A stretch of DNA of 64,000 bases, taken from NCBI GenBank assembly GCA_002342415.1, contig DDPY01000017.1, positions 1-64,000 on the forward strand, written 5' to 3'. Position 1 is the stretch's first letter, and each line of letters opens with the position of its first letter. Below are positions 1 through 7,765 of the stretch, piece by piece. A program made the translations under genes and the position numbers. Origin of the DNA: Prevotella sp. UBA2456 (GTDB taxonomy: Bacteria > Bacteroidota > Bacteroidia > Bacteroidales > Bacteroidaceae). Below the pieces are notes generated by a model. The model saw only the letters and a program-made list of their open reading frames with translations, ran no database searches and was not told the DNA's origin.

Positions 1-64
1 AACCTATTTCAGTACAAGACAGAGTCTTTTCTGCCCCCTCATTTCTACGCATTATAATTTCTTG

Positions 65-72
65 CAAAATTA
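65..72 (-). promoter_or_regulatory. Leftward -7 promoter element (TAATTTTG)
   Basis: On the minus strand this reads TAATTTTG, a match to the Bacteroidetes -7 consensus TAnnTTTG. A possible -33 (TTTG on minus, 91-94) lies 18 bp upstream, slightly short. It would start a transcript leaving the window to the left, so its gene is not visible. It is divergent from the rightward promoter at 118-149. Confidence 0.5.
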
Positions 73-117
73 GGGCGAAAAAATAGGCTTCAAAAAGTAT
101 GATTTTTCGACGTTTTA

Positions 118-149
118 TTTGCATACACCATGAAATTTTCGTACCTTTG
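118..149 (+). promoter_or_regulatory. Strong consensus promoter for a candidate RNA gene
   Basis: TTTG at 118-121, a 20-bp spacer and TACCTTTG at 142-149 match the Bacteroidetes primary-sigma consensus at both boxes. Transcription should start near 153. No convincing protein gene follows on this strand, which points to a non-coding RNA. Confidence 0.75.
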
Positions 150-152
150 CAA

Positions 153-300
153 TGTCGGAAGTGAGACGGAAGGGAGCTGCCAGGCGAGGCAGAATTTGCG
201 TTCAGGCCTGCGAAAATTTACGCCCTGCCCAGGCAGTAAAAACGGATGCCCCACGGAGGACAAAAGGAGCGAGCGAGCTCCGAATAAAAAATTAACAAAT
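153..300 (+). ncRNA. Candidate structured non-coding RNA, identity unknown
   Basis: Directly downstream of a perfect promoter lies about 150 bp with strong pairing potential. CTGCC (about 177-181) can pair with GGCAG near 233, GGCAG (about 191) with CTGCC near 225, and an AT-rich inner stem caps a CAGGCCTG loop. A second hairpin, GGAGC/GCTCC, sits near 266-282. A segment with GGAAGGGAGC resembles the SRP RNA tip, but the flanking bases do not form the required helix. I could not match it to RNase P, tmRNA or 6S RNA. The only long reading frame begins upstream of the predicted transcription start. The 3' end is uncertain because no T-run follows the last hairpin. The RNA converges on the gyrA-TPR operon. 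Confidence 0.45.
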
Positions 301-315
301 TTATTTACATTATCT

Positions 316-357
316 AAAAAAAAGAGGCCCCCTACTCGATGGCGAGCGGGAACCTCT
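316..357 (-). terminator. Intrinsic terminator of the gyrA-TPR operon
   Basis: Read on the minus strand, an AGAGG...CCTCT stem with inner CTCG/CGAG pairing is followed by eight T residues. It lies 20 bp beyond the stop codon of the TPR gene, so it ends leftward transcription. Confidence 0.8.
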
Positions 358-376
358 ATGTCAAGACAAGAAGTTA

Positions 377-1591
377 TTACTTCATGTCAGCTTCAGCGGC
401 CTTCGTCTTGGGATCGTCGGCACCATAGCGGCCGTAGTAGGCCTGATAGCGGTTGTAGCCCCAGTTGGCCTGAGCCTTCGTAGGATCGAGCTCCTTAGCC
501 TTGTCGAAGGCAGCAATGGCCTCGTCGTAGTTCTTCTGAGCGGTGGGCTGGTCGGTAGCATTGGCAGCGAGCACGCTGAGGCAGGCTCCGAGATAGGTCC
601 ACACTACAGGATTGTCGGGCTTGGCCTGTGAAGCCTTGCGGAGCCACTTGGCACCCTCTTCGGCATTGTTGTCGTTGACAGCCATCAGACCCTTGTTGGC
701 CAGTGCGGTGAACGAGTTGGGGAACTTAGCCAAATGGTTGTCGAGCAGTGCGGTCTGAGCAGCCTTGTCCTTCATACCCTCGTACATGGCGTTCAGGCCA
801 TCGAGGATGACATCGTTCTCAGGCTCAGCCTCGTACATCTGCTTCAGCTGGTTGACATAGCCCAGCGAGTCCTCGCGGGTCTTGAGGTTCGAACGCATGG
901 CATAGAGCTGGAAGTTGATAGCGTCCTGCTTCTGCTGGGGATCGCGCTTGGCCACCTCGAAATACTTGTTGGCCTTGTCGAGCTGCCCGGCCTGATAGGC
1001 ATAGCGGCCGGCGAAGAAGGCTACCTGTCCGATGTAGTCTTTCTCGGCATTGTGGTCCTGAGCAGCGAAGAAGGGATCTTCGCCAGCATCGACAAACGTG
1101 CCCCAATACTTCAGTACACCTGCATCGTTGCCCTTCTGAGCCTCGGTCTGGCCGATGTTGACCAGGTTGGGACGCACTGCCCACACACGGGCGGCATTCT
1201 TCTCGGCATAACGGGGCTTCACCTTGCCCTTGGCATTGGGCAGCTGGTCGTATTTGTTACACTCGATAGCATTCTCGATAGCAAAGCAGAGGTTGTCGGC
1301 CAGTCCAAGGGTGTCGTAGTCCTTGGCCTTGCCTCCCATCTGGGCTGCCAGCTGGTTCTCGGCAATGGTACCGGTCTCGTTGGTCACCTTGTTCATGGCA
1401 AGGTCTACCAGGTGGTTGTAGGCTTCAGCCTTCTCGGCATTGTCTGCCAGCTGGGCCAGGTTCTGCTTGAGCAGCTCGGCTGCCTGGGCATAGTCCTTCG
1501 ATTTCTTGATTGCCTTGAGGGCATCGCTGTTACCGGCAAAGGCCGTAGCAGTTGCTGCGAACATCATTGCCATCATCATTAACTTTTTCAT
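377..1591 (-). CDS. Exported tetratricopeptide repeat protein
   Basis: A 404-residue protein with an N-terminal signal peptide (MKKLMMMAMMFAATATAFAG, cleavage probably near residue 20). The rest is helical and alanine-rich. Recognisable TPR units lie in the C-terminal half (about residues 265-395, with patterns such as ANKGLMAVNDNNAEEGAKWL and YLGACLS), so it is probably a periplasmic protein-interaction scaffold. It follows gyrA on the same strand with a 53-bp gap and is closed by the terminator at 316-357, so it is likely cotranscribed with gyrA. The exact partner and function cannot be read from the sequence. Orthologues next to gyrA are common in Bacteroidales as far as I recall. Confidence 0.85.
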   Translation of the reverse strand: MKKLMMMAMMFAATATAFAGNSDALKAIKKSKDYAQAAELLKQNLAQLADNAEKAEAYNHLVDLAMNKVTNETGTIAENQLAAQMGGKAKDYDTLGLADNLCFAIENAIECNKYDQLPNAKGKVKPRYAEKNAARVWAVRPNLVNIGQTEAQKGNDAGVLKYWGTFVDAGEDPFFAAQDHNAEKDYIGQVAFFAGRYAYQAGQLDKANKYFEVAKRDPQQKQDAINFQLYAMRSNLKTREDSLGYVNQLKQMYEAEPENDVILDGLNAMYEGMKDKAAQTALLDNHLAKFPNSFTALANKGLMAVNDNNAEEGAKWLRKASQAKPDNPVVWTYLGACLSVLAANATDQPTAQKNYDEAIAAFDKAKELDPTKAQANWGYNRYQAYYGRYGADDPKTKAAEADMK

Positions 1592-1599
1592 AAGCCTGA

Positions 1600-1645
1600 A
1601 TGATTTGATTTAACAATTTTACTATTTACAAGTTATTTAAGAATT
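1600..1645. repeat. Short ATTTAC-type AT-rich repeat leader
   Basis: The spacer between gyrA and the TPR gene carries degenerate ATTTTACT / ATTTACA units of about 7-8 bp. It is a weak member of a family found again at 4204, 9191, 39170, 46923 and 50098, always just upstream of a start codon. Confidence 0.35.
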
Positions 1646-4197
1646 TAGTTATTCTCTTCTTCCGGAGTTTCGATTTGCGGGGTATCGATAGCTTCGTCCT
1701 GAAGCTCCTCATCGACTATCTCGGCCTCCTCGACATCCTCTTCCTGACTGGACATCACCTTGCAGACGCTGGCGATAGTGTCGTTCTTCTTTGTCAGGTT
1801 GATGAGACGAACGCCCTGGGTGGCACGTCCTGCCACACGCACGTCAGCACACTTCAGGCGGATGAGTATGCCCGACTTGTTGATAATCATGAGGTCGTTC
1901 TCGTCGGTCACCACCTTGATGGCCACCAGACGTCCGGTCTTCTCGGTGATGTTAAGCGTCTTGACGCCCTTGGCACCGCGAGCAGTCTTGCGATAGTCCT
2001 CAACCTCTGAGCGCTTGCCGTAGCCATTCTCTGAGACAACCATGATGGTCTCGGTCTGCGGATCATTGACGCACACCATACCAACCACCTCGTCGTCGCC
2101 GCCATCGAGGCGCATGCCGATGACACCCGTAGAAACACGACCCATAGAGCGGATGTCGTTCTCGTCGAAGCGCACGGCACGACCGTTGCGGTTGGCGAGC
2201 AACAGCTCGTTGTGGCCATTGGTGAGTCGGACGCCTACCACCTCGTCGCCATCATTGATATTGATGGCACGTACACCAGCGGCACGCACGTTCTTATACT
2301 GGTCGAGACGGGTCTTCTTGATGATACCCTGCTTGGTGGCAAAGACCACATAGTGCGACTGCAGGAACTCCTCGTCATTGAAGTTCTTGATGCGCAGCAC
2401 GGCATTGACGGCATCGTCGGGCTCGATGTTGAGCATGTTCTGGATGGCACGACCCTTCGAGTTCTTATCGCCCTCGGGAATCTCGTAGCACTTCTGCCAA
2501 TAGCAACGTCCCTTCTGGGTGAAGAAGAGCAGCGTGTTGTGCATGGTGGCAGGATAGATATACTCGGTGAAGTCGTTGTCGCGATGACGAGCTGCCTTGG
2601 CGCCGACGCCTCCCCTGCCCTGCTCATGGAACTCGTCGAGCTTGGTGCGCTTGACATAGCCCATGTGCGAGATGGTGATGACCACAGGATCATCGGGATA
2701 GAAGTCCTCGGCATTGAACTCATGGTCGAAGGGGATAATCTCCGTACGGCGCTCGTCGCCATACTTCTCCTTCACCTCCTGCAGCTCCTGCTTCATTACC
2801 TCCTTACAACGCTCTGGGTTGTTGAGGATTTCCTCTAAGTCGGCAATGAGCTTCATCAGGTCGTCGTACTCCTGGTGGAGCTGGTCGACACGCAGTCCAG
2901 TGAGCTGTGACAGGCGCATGTCGACGATAGCCTTCGACTGGAGTTCGTCGAGATTGAAGCGTGCCTCCAGGTTGCGCTGGGCATCGCTGGGAGTCTTGCT
3001 GTTACGAATGATATGCACCACCTCGTCGATGTTGTTGACGGCAATAATCAAGCCTTCGAGGATGTGGGCACGCTCCTGAGCCTTGCGCAGGTCGTACTTG
3101 GTACGACGGATGGTGACATCGTGACGATGCTCAACGAAGTACTTGACGCACTCCTTCAGCGTGAGCAGGCGGGGACGACCCTTCACCAGCGCGATATTGT
3201 TGACAGAGAACGAACTCTGCAGGGCTGTCATCTTGAACAGCTTGTTGAGCAGTACGTTGGCATTGGCATCGCGCTTGCAGTCGACGACGATACGCATACC
3301 TTGACGGCCCGACTCGTCGTTGACATTGGCCACGCCCTCAATCTTATGCTCGTTGGCCAAGTCGGCGATGTACTTCACCAGATCGGCCTTGTTGACTCCA
3401 TAGGGAATCTCGGTGACCACAATCTTGTCGTGGGTCTCGGTAGACTCAATCTCGGCCTTGGCGCGCATCACGATGCGGCCACGACCTGTCTCGTAGGCAT
3501 CGCGCACACCCTGCAGACCATAAATATAGGCACCTGTGGGGAAGTCGGGGCCAGGGATATACCGCATCAACCCATCAGTATCAATATCGGGATTGTCGAT
3601 ATAGGCACAGCAGCCATCGATAACCTCACCCAGATTGTGGGTAGGCATATTGGTGGCCATACCTACGGCAATACCGTTACCGCCATTCACCAGCAGGTTG
3701 GGAATCTTGGTGGGCATCACCGAAGGCTCGACCAGCGAGTCGTCGAAGTTGTTGACCATATCGACGGTCTCCTTCTCCAGGTCGTCCATGATATGCTCAC
3801 CCATCTTCGAGAGGCGGCACTCGGTGTAACGCATAGCGGCTGGAGAGTCACCGTCGACACTACCAAAGTTACCCTGTCCGTCGACCAGTGTATAGCGCAT
3901 ATTCCACTCCTGGGCCATACGCACCAGCGCACCATAGACTGACGAGTCGCCGTGAGGGTGATACTTACCGAGCACCTCACCGACCACGCGGGCACACTTC
4001 TTATAGGGCTGGGTACTGACATTGTTGATGCCCATCATACCGTAGAGGATGCGGCGGTGTACGGGCTTGAAGCCATCGCGCACATCAGGTAAGGCACGAG
4101 CCACAATGACGGACATCGAATAGTCGATGTAGGAGGACTTCATCTCCTCCTCAATGTTGATTTTTACAATTCTGTCGTTGTCAAATGTTTGATCCAT
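1645..4197 (-). CDS. gyrA: DNA gyrase subunit A
   Basis: A full-length 850-residue GyrA, which with GyrB introduces negative supercoils using ATP. The catalytic region is intact: the AMRYTECRL motif places the DNA-linked tyrosine at about Tyr124. The C-terminal beta-pinwheel carries a GyrA box (QGRGGVGA, near residue 530) and blade repeats. The tail after about residue 815 is acidic and variable, as in other Bacteroidetes. In the quinolone-resistance region (HPHGDSSVYG) the E. coli Ser83 equivalent is Ser85 and is present. The Asp87 equivalent is Gly89, which may simply be natural variation in this genus. It is read leftward from the promoter at 4315-4322 and precedes the TPR gene. Confidence 0.97.
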   Translation of the reverse strand: MDQTFDNDRIVKINIEEEMKSSYIDYSMSVIVARALPDVRDGFKPVHRRILYGMMGINNVSTQPYKKCARVVGEVLGKYHPHGDSSVYGALVRMAQEWNMRYTLVDGQGNFGSVDGDSPAAMRYTECRLSKMGEHIMDDLEKETVDMVNNFDDSLVEPSVMPTKIPNLLVNGGNGIAVGMATNMPTHNLGEVIDGCCAYIDNPDIDTDGLMRYIPGPDFPTGAYIYGLQGVRDAYETGRGRIVMRAKAEIESTETHDKIVVTEIPYGVNKADLVKYIADLANEHKIEGVANVNDESGRQGMRIVVDCKRDANANVLLNKLFKMTALQSSFSVNNIALVKGRPRLLTLKECVKYFVEHRHDVTIRRTKYDLRKAQERAHILEGLIIAVNNIDEVVHIIRNSKTPSDAQRNLEARFNLDELQSKAIVDMRLSQLTGLRVDQLHQEYDDLMKLIADLEEILNNPERCKEVMKQELQEVKEKYGDERRTEIIPFDHEFNAEDFYPDDPVVITISHMGYVKRTKLDEFHEQGRGGVGAKAARHRDNDFTEYIYPATMHNTLLFFTQKGRCYWQKCYEIPEGDKNSKGRAIQNMLNIEPDDAVNAVLRIKNFNDEEFLQSHYVVFATKQGIIKKTRLDQYKNVRAAGVRAININDGDEVVGVRLTNGHNELLLANRNGRAVRFDENDIRSMGRVSTGVIGMRLDGGDDEVVGMVCVNDPQTETIMVVSENGYGKRSEVEDYRKTARGAKGVKTLNITEKTGRLVAIKVVTDENDLMIINKSGILIRLKCADVRVAGRATQGVRLINLTKKNDTIASVCKVMSSQEEDVEEAEIVDEELQDEAIDTPQIETPEEENN

Positions 4198-4203
4198 CTA
4201 TTT

Positions 4204-4243
4204 TATTTGCTATTTACGAATTTACTATTTACTATTTTGCATT
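4204..4243. repeat. ATTTAC-type heptamer array in the gyrA leader
   Basis: Four to five tandem units of the form ATTTGCT, ATTTACGA, ATTTACT, ATTTACT, ATTTTGC with a 7-8 bp period lie immediately upstream of the gyrA start, within the predicted 5' leader. The same degenerate unit recurs at five other leaders in the window. Confidence 0.6.
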
Positions 4244-4314
4244 TTTCGCATCATTTCGCGTTTAAGGCACTTTTCGAGCCCGTCAGCGCATTTTTAACTG
4301 TTTCTAAAACCGTA

Positions 4315-4322
4315 CAAAGGTA
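4315..4322 (-). promoter_or_regulatory. gyrA -7 promoter element
   Basis: The minus strand reads TACCTTTG, an exact Bacteroidetes -7 box, giving a leader of roughly 110 nt before gyrA. The -33 region is weak (TTTCG near 4342-4346). Confidence 0.65.
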
Positions 4323-4367
4323 GGTATTTTTCGCGAAACCACGAAAGATTTTAAGCAATATTAAAGA

Positions 4368-5144
4368 TTAAACGCTAAAGGAGTCACGATCGTTGAGCAC
4401 CCTGAACTTGCCGCGCCGGCGCCGCAGCTCCTCGATATCGAGGTCGACGGTGAGCGCCTGCACCTCGTTGGGACGGCAATGCCCCAACGTCTTGCCATAG
4501 CAGTCGATGACACACGAACAGCCCCGATAGTGGCTATAAGGGTCGTTGCCCACACGGTTAACACCAATGAGAAAGCATTGATTCTCGACAGCTCTGGCAC
4601 GGGTGAGCACCTGCCATGCTGCCTGACGGTTCTCTGGCCAGTTGGCTACCACGATGATGACATCATAGGGAAGCCTGTCACTATAACGGGCCCACACGGG
4701 GAAACGCAGGTCATAGCAGGTGAGCAGCAGAAAGCGCACACCCTCATACTCGAAGCAGCACTGGTCGTCGCCAGGAGTATAGTAGCGGTCCTCATGACCA
4801 TAGGTGAAGAGATGATGCTTATCGTAGTAGTGGATGCTTTCCGTACGAGCATCGATGAAATAGTGGCGATTGCGATAATGTCCATCGGCATCTATCACGG
4901 GCACACTGCCACAGACCGCACAGGGATAAGGAGAACGGGCAGCGGTCATCATCCAGTCGCGCCCGATATTGGTGTCTTCAGGCTGGGCAATACCTACAGG
5001 GTCGGTGACAAAACCCGTGCTCCACATCTCGGGCAACACGTATAGGTCGCTCTCCGGATGCTCGGAGAACAACTGCTGAGCGGCTCGGACATTTTCCTCA
5101 GGATTGGCCCAGACGATATCGGTTTGTAGTAGGGTTACTCTCAA
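4368..5144 (-). CDS. Nitrilase-family amidohydrolase (omega-amidase / YafV-like)
   Basis: A carbon-nitrogen hydrolase of about 258 residues, probably a cytosolic omega-amidase that hydrolyses 2-oxoglutaramate-like amides (NIT2/YafV group). The Glu-Lys-Cys triad is visible in VLPEMWSTGF (Glu), YDKHHLFTYG (Lys) and LLLTCYDLRFP (Cys). I place the start at a TTG whose bases overlap the TGA stop of the upstream lipoprotein gene (5141-5143), because homology begins at RVTLLQTDIVW. The nearest upstream ATG would run 67 bp into the preceding gene. Translational coupling with that gene is likely. Substrate is inferred from family, not from context. Confidence 0.85.
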   Translation of the reverse strand: MRVTLLQTDIVWANPEENVRAAQQLFSEHPESDLYVLPEMWSTGFVTDPVGIAQPEDTNIGRDWMMTAARSPYPCAVCGSVPVIDADGHYRNRHYFIDARTESIHYYDKHHLFTYGHEDRYYTPGDDQCCFEYEGVRFLLLTCYDLRFPVWARYSDRLPYDVIIVVANWPENRQAAWQVLTRARAVENQCFLIGVNRVGNDPYSHYRGCSCVIDCYGKTLGHCRPNEVQALTVDLDIEELRRRRGKFRVLNDRDSFSV

Positions 5145-5932
5145 TATTCCAGCATTTGAGTGGTCAACTGACCGTTGAAGGACACCGTGTGTCCGACCAT
5201 ATAGCACGAGGCATCGTCGGGCACACAGACGGAGGTGCGCACATGAAATCCAGCATCGTCAACCTTCTCGTATTCCATATTGTTAAGAATGGCCTGCGAG
5301 AGTATCTGGGCTGGCACACGCTTCTCGTAGAGCGACTTGCGGAAATCGCGGGAGAAGAGCTGCCGTTCACCCTGAAAGATGCTCAGATGGATGATGTTGT
5401 CGTAGTAGACATTCTCCACGCTGATACCATCCTCATTGACCACCTGACGCGACACCTTATACCGCGTGGGATTGATGGCAATATAGAGATGGTAGCGCTG
5501 ACCGTTGTAGAAGACTACCGTATCGCGCTTTAAAACCTCGGTAAGCGTCAGAATCTTGGGGGTGGTCTGTTCAAACACTTCCGTCAGCTGAGCGTCATCG
5601 CTTTTCCTCAGTTTGGTGAGTTCACCCGCCATCGACTTGATCCACAGCAGATGCTCTGTCTGTTTTTCAATATGATAGCGGCCTTCGGAGCCGATATAGA
5701 GCGTATCGTCGACCACACGGAAATAGGCAGGCATGGAGGTGGAATCAGAATAGTAGACGCTATCGCCACGCATCTGGAAGACGGCATTCTCGGAGTCATC
5801 GTCAATCCACACACCTTGCATCAGGCGTTTGGCCTCACGACTCTCGTCCCGTTCGGAAGCGGGCTTCCCCCCCGTGCAGGCCAGCAGCATCAGCACGACT
5901 GCATATAATATATAATGTATCACATTATTCAT
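5141..5932 (-). CDS. Lipoprotein of unknown function (DUF4738-like)
   Basis: A 263-residue lipoprotein with the signal MNNVIHYILYAVVLMLLACT, Cys19 being the likely lipidated residue. The first half (about 35-110) looks like a small beta domain with repeated aromatic/charged strands. The C-terminal half (about 115-260) resembles the Bacteroidetes DUF4738 family, recalled from memory and not searched. It is probably anchored in the outer or inner membrane facing the periplasm. It lies 18 bp downstream of rfbC and overlaps the TTG start of the nitrilase gene, so the three form one leftward operon. No enzymatic motif is visible. Confidence 0.7.
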   Translation of the reverse strand: MNNVIHYILYAVVLMLLACTGGKPASERDESREAKRLMQGVWIDDDSENAVFQMRGDSVYYSDSTSMPAYFRVVDDTLYIGSEGRYHIEKQTEHLLWIKSMAGELTKLRKSDDAQLTEVFEQTTPKILTLTEVLKRDTVVFYNGQRYHLYIAINPTRYKVSRQVVNEDGISVENVYYDNIIHLSIFQGERQLFSRDFRKSLYEKRVPAQILSQAILNNMEYEKVDDAGFHVRTSVCVPDDASCYMVGHTVSFNGQLTTQMLEY

Positions 5933-5950
5933 ATACGGACCGTAAAAATA

Positions 5951-6499
5951 TCATTCGAACAGCTCAGCATCGGCCAGTAGCGGCTGACACAAGTCTTTGT
6001 CGCTGGTGAGCACTTTGCTTGGATCGATAGGCCATTGGATGCCCAGCGCAGGATCGTTCCAACGAATGCCAGCCTCTGCCTGAGGCATATACACATTGTC
6101 GACCTTATAGGTGAAGATTGCCTCATCGCTCAAGACAAGAAATCCATGAGCAAAACCGCGGGGAATAAAGAACTGACGTTTGTTCTCATCGCTCAGTTCG
6201 ACCATAACATGCTGTCCAAAGGTTGGCGACGAACGGCGGATGTCGACAGCCACGTCAAGCACTCGCCCCTTGATGACGCGTACCAACTTAGCCTGAGAAT
6301 ACTCACCCTTCTGATAATGCAAACCGCGAAGGACACCGAAACTGGACTTCGACTCGTTGTCCTGAATAAAATCGACAGGACCAACAGATTCGATGAATTC
6401 TTGCTTCTTCCATGACTCGAAAAAGTATCCTCTTACATCATTAAATACCCGAGGCTCAATGATATACACGCCTTCGATATCGGTTTTCTTGAAATCCAT
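5951..6499 (-). CDS. rfbC: dTDP-4-dehydrorhamnose 3,5-epimerase
   Basis: A 182-residue cupin-fold epimerase of normal length that converts dTDP-4-keto-6-deoxyglucose to dTDP-4-keto-rhamnose in dTDP-L-rhamnose synthesis. Typical motifs are GVLRGLHYQ (catalytic His near residue 64), VDIRRSSPTFGQ and FIPRGFAHGFLVLSDEA. The other rfb genes (A, B, D) are not adjacent in this window, which is common in Bacteroidales. It is the first gene of a leftward operon with the DUF4738-like lipoprotein and the nitrilase, and has its own promoter at 6526-6556. Confidence 0.95.
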   Translation of the reverse strand: MDFKKTDIEGVYIIEPRVFNDVRGYFFESWKKQEFIESVGPVDFIQDNESKSSFGVLRGLHYQKGEYSQAKLVRVIKGRVLDVAVDIRRSSPTFGQHVMVELSDENKRQFFIPRGFAHGFLVLSDEAIFTYKVDNVYMPQAEAGIRWNDPALGIQWPIDPSKVLTSDKDLCQPLLADAELFE

Positions 6500-6525
6500 T
6501 TACGCTTTTTTGTTATAATGTGATG

Positions 6526-6556
6526 CAAAGTTACGAAAAAAAGCGAGATATGCAAA
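6526..6556 (-). promoter_or_regulatory. rfbC promoter
   Basis: On the minus strand TTTG (6556-6553), a 19-bp spacer and TAACTTTG (6533-6526) match both Bacteroidetes boxes. The predicted leader is about 21 nt. It is divergent from the promoter at 6584-6614. Confidence 0.75.
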
Positions 6557-6583
6557 GAGAAGAAACAAAAAAAATAATTTTTC

Positions 6584-6614
6584 TTGCATGGTTTCAAAAA
6601 AAGTATTATCTTTG
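6584..6614 (+). promoter_or_regulatory. Promoter of the HU-SPOR gene, giving a leaderless mRNA
   Basis: TTG at 6584-6586, a 20-bp spacer and TATCTTTG at 6607-6614. Only four bases separate the -7 box from the GTG start at 6619, so transcription should begin at about the start codon itself. Confidence 0.75.
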
Positions 6615-6618
6615 CATC

Positions 6619-7722
6619 GTGATTCAACTCGGAAGACATATCGAGATACTGCTGTTGGACAATGACTGCGTCATCGTTCCAGACTTTGGTGGCTTTGTTG
6701 CACACCATGCCAGCGCCTATTATGACGAGGGCGACCATATGTGGTTACCCCCGACGCGTACGCTGGGGTTTAACGCACAGCTGCGTATCAACGATTCGCT
6801 ATTGGTACAGTCGTATGTCACTGCCTACGACATCAGCTATCCCGAAGCCTTGCGCCGTATAGAGGGCGAGGTGAACGAGATGAAGCGCATGCTGCAGGAT
6901 GAAGGACGCTTCCTGATTGAGAATATTGGCACGTTGACAATCAACAGCGAGGGCAACTACCAGTTTATTCCCTTTGAGGCAGGCATCTTGTCACCTGAAT
7001 ACTACGGATTGGGCGGTTGTGAATTTATCACCTTAAACGAACGCAGAATCGTTGCGGCTCCGAATATCGACAATCAAATGGCTCTTTCCCAAACGGCAGA
7101 GGAACAGCAGGATGAACCACAAGCCGATGGTCCCACGCTACTTGACTTCACAGACGAACAGGAAGAACAGTACGAACGCACTATTCATATCAAGATGTCA
7201 TGGATACGCAATACGGTGGCCATCGCAGCAGCCGTCATTGCATTCTTTATCATGGCAACACCAATTGCCAACAGCAATCTCGGCACCCGTACAATGAGTC
7301 ACCTGAAGAGCAACCTGCTCTACAAGCTCATCCCCCAAGACACGAACATGATGCCTGCTACGCCCGTCGCCGAGGTAGCAGCCCCCACCCCTTCCACAGC
7401 AGAGACTGTCACTACAGACACTCCGTCACAGACAGCAGCCAAGGACTCGGCTATCGCCCACCCCACTGCCACAGCCCCCAAGAAGGTCTCACGCCCCTAT
7501 TGCATCGTGCTGGCCAGTCAGGTGAGGAAGAGCAATGCAGAATACTATGTGGAGCAGTTGAAGAAGGAAGGCTACGATGCCGAGGTCTACATCCACAACG
7601 ATATTGTGCGCGTGGTGATGGGTGCCTACGAAACAGAGGAAGAAGCCCATCGGCAGTTGAACAAGGTGAATACCAAGGAAGAATTCTACGAAGCCTGGGT
7701 GTATAAAAGAGTTGAGAGTTGA
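6619..7722 (+). CDS. HU-CCDC81 / transmembrane / SPOR protein
   Basis: About 367 residues from the GTG at 6619. I chose this start because the conserved domain begins at VIQLGRHIEILLLDNDCVIV, and the upstream in-frame ATGs lie before or inside the promoter. The N-terminus (about 1-140) matches the prokaryotic HU-CCDC81 domains, an HU-like predicted DNA-binding fold. A single membrane helix (about 194-217, IRNTVAIAAAVIAFFIMA) is followed by a Pro/Thr/Ala linker. A C-terminal SPOR domain (about 288-365, YCIVLASQVRKSNAEYYVEQ) should bind denuded septal peptidoglycan. The topology puts the HU part in the cytosol and SPOR in the periplasm, suggesting a link between nucleoid and division site. The last codons (KRVES) are encoded by the heptamer array at 7707-7762. 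Confidence 0.85.
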   Translation: MIQLGRHIEILLLDNDCVIVPDFGGFVAHHASAYYDEGDHMWLPPTRTLGFNAQLRINDSLLVQSYVTAYDISYPEALRRIEGEVNEMKRMLQDEGRFLIENIGTLTINSEGNYQFIPFEAGILSPEYYGLGGCEFITLNERRIVAAPNIDNQMALSQTAEEQQDEPQADGPTLLDFTDEQEEQYERTIHIKMSWIRNTVAIAAAVIAFFIMATPIANSNLGTRTMSHLKSNLLYKLIPQDTNMMPATPVAEVAAPTPSTAETVTTDTPSQTAAKDSAIAHPTATAPKKVSRPYCIVLASQVRKSNAEYYVEQLKKEGYDAEVYIHNDIVRVVMGAYETEEEAHRQLNKVNTKEEFYEAWVYKRVES

Positions 7723-7762
7723 AAGTTGAAAGTTGAGAGTTAAGAGTTAAGAGTGGAGAGTT
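7707..7762 (+). repeat. Eight-copy heptamer array (GAGAGTT type)
   Basis: Eight uninterrupted 7-bp units: AAGAGTT, GAGAGTT, GAAAGTT, GAAAGTT, GAGAGTT, AAGAGTT, AAGAGTG, GAGAGTT. The array begins inside the last codons and stop of the HU-SPOR gene and ends three bases before the ATG of the FHA gene. Related arrays lie at 18424, 19530 and 19641. Confidence 0.9.
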
Positions 7763-7765
7763 ACC

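Noticed and set aside
153..240. SRP (4.5S) RNA
   Set aside because: GGAAGGGAGC resembles the SRP tip, but the bases before it cannot pair to make helix 8 and the arms are too short.
130..483. 117-codon plus-strand frame over the promoter and candidate RNA
   Set aside because: Its ATG lies upstream of the predicted transcription start, it has no domain, and it ends antisense to the TPR gene.
734..1582. 282-codon plus-strand frame
   Set aside because: Exact antisense shadow of the TPR protein gene, whose signal peptide and repeats are clear.
3013..3942. 309-codon plus-strand frame
   Set aside because: Antisense shadow of gyrA; no start context or domain.
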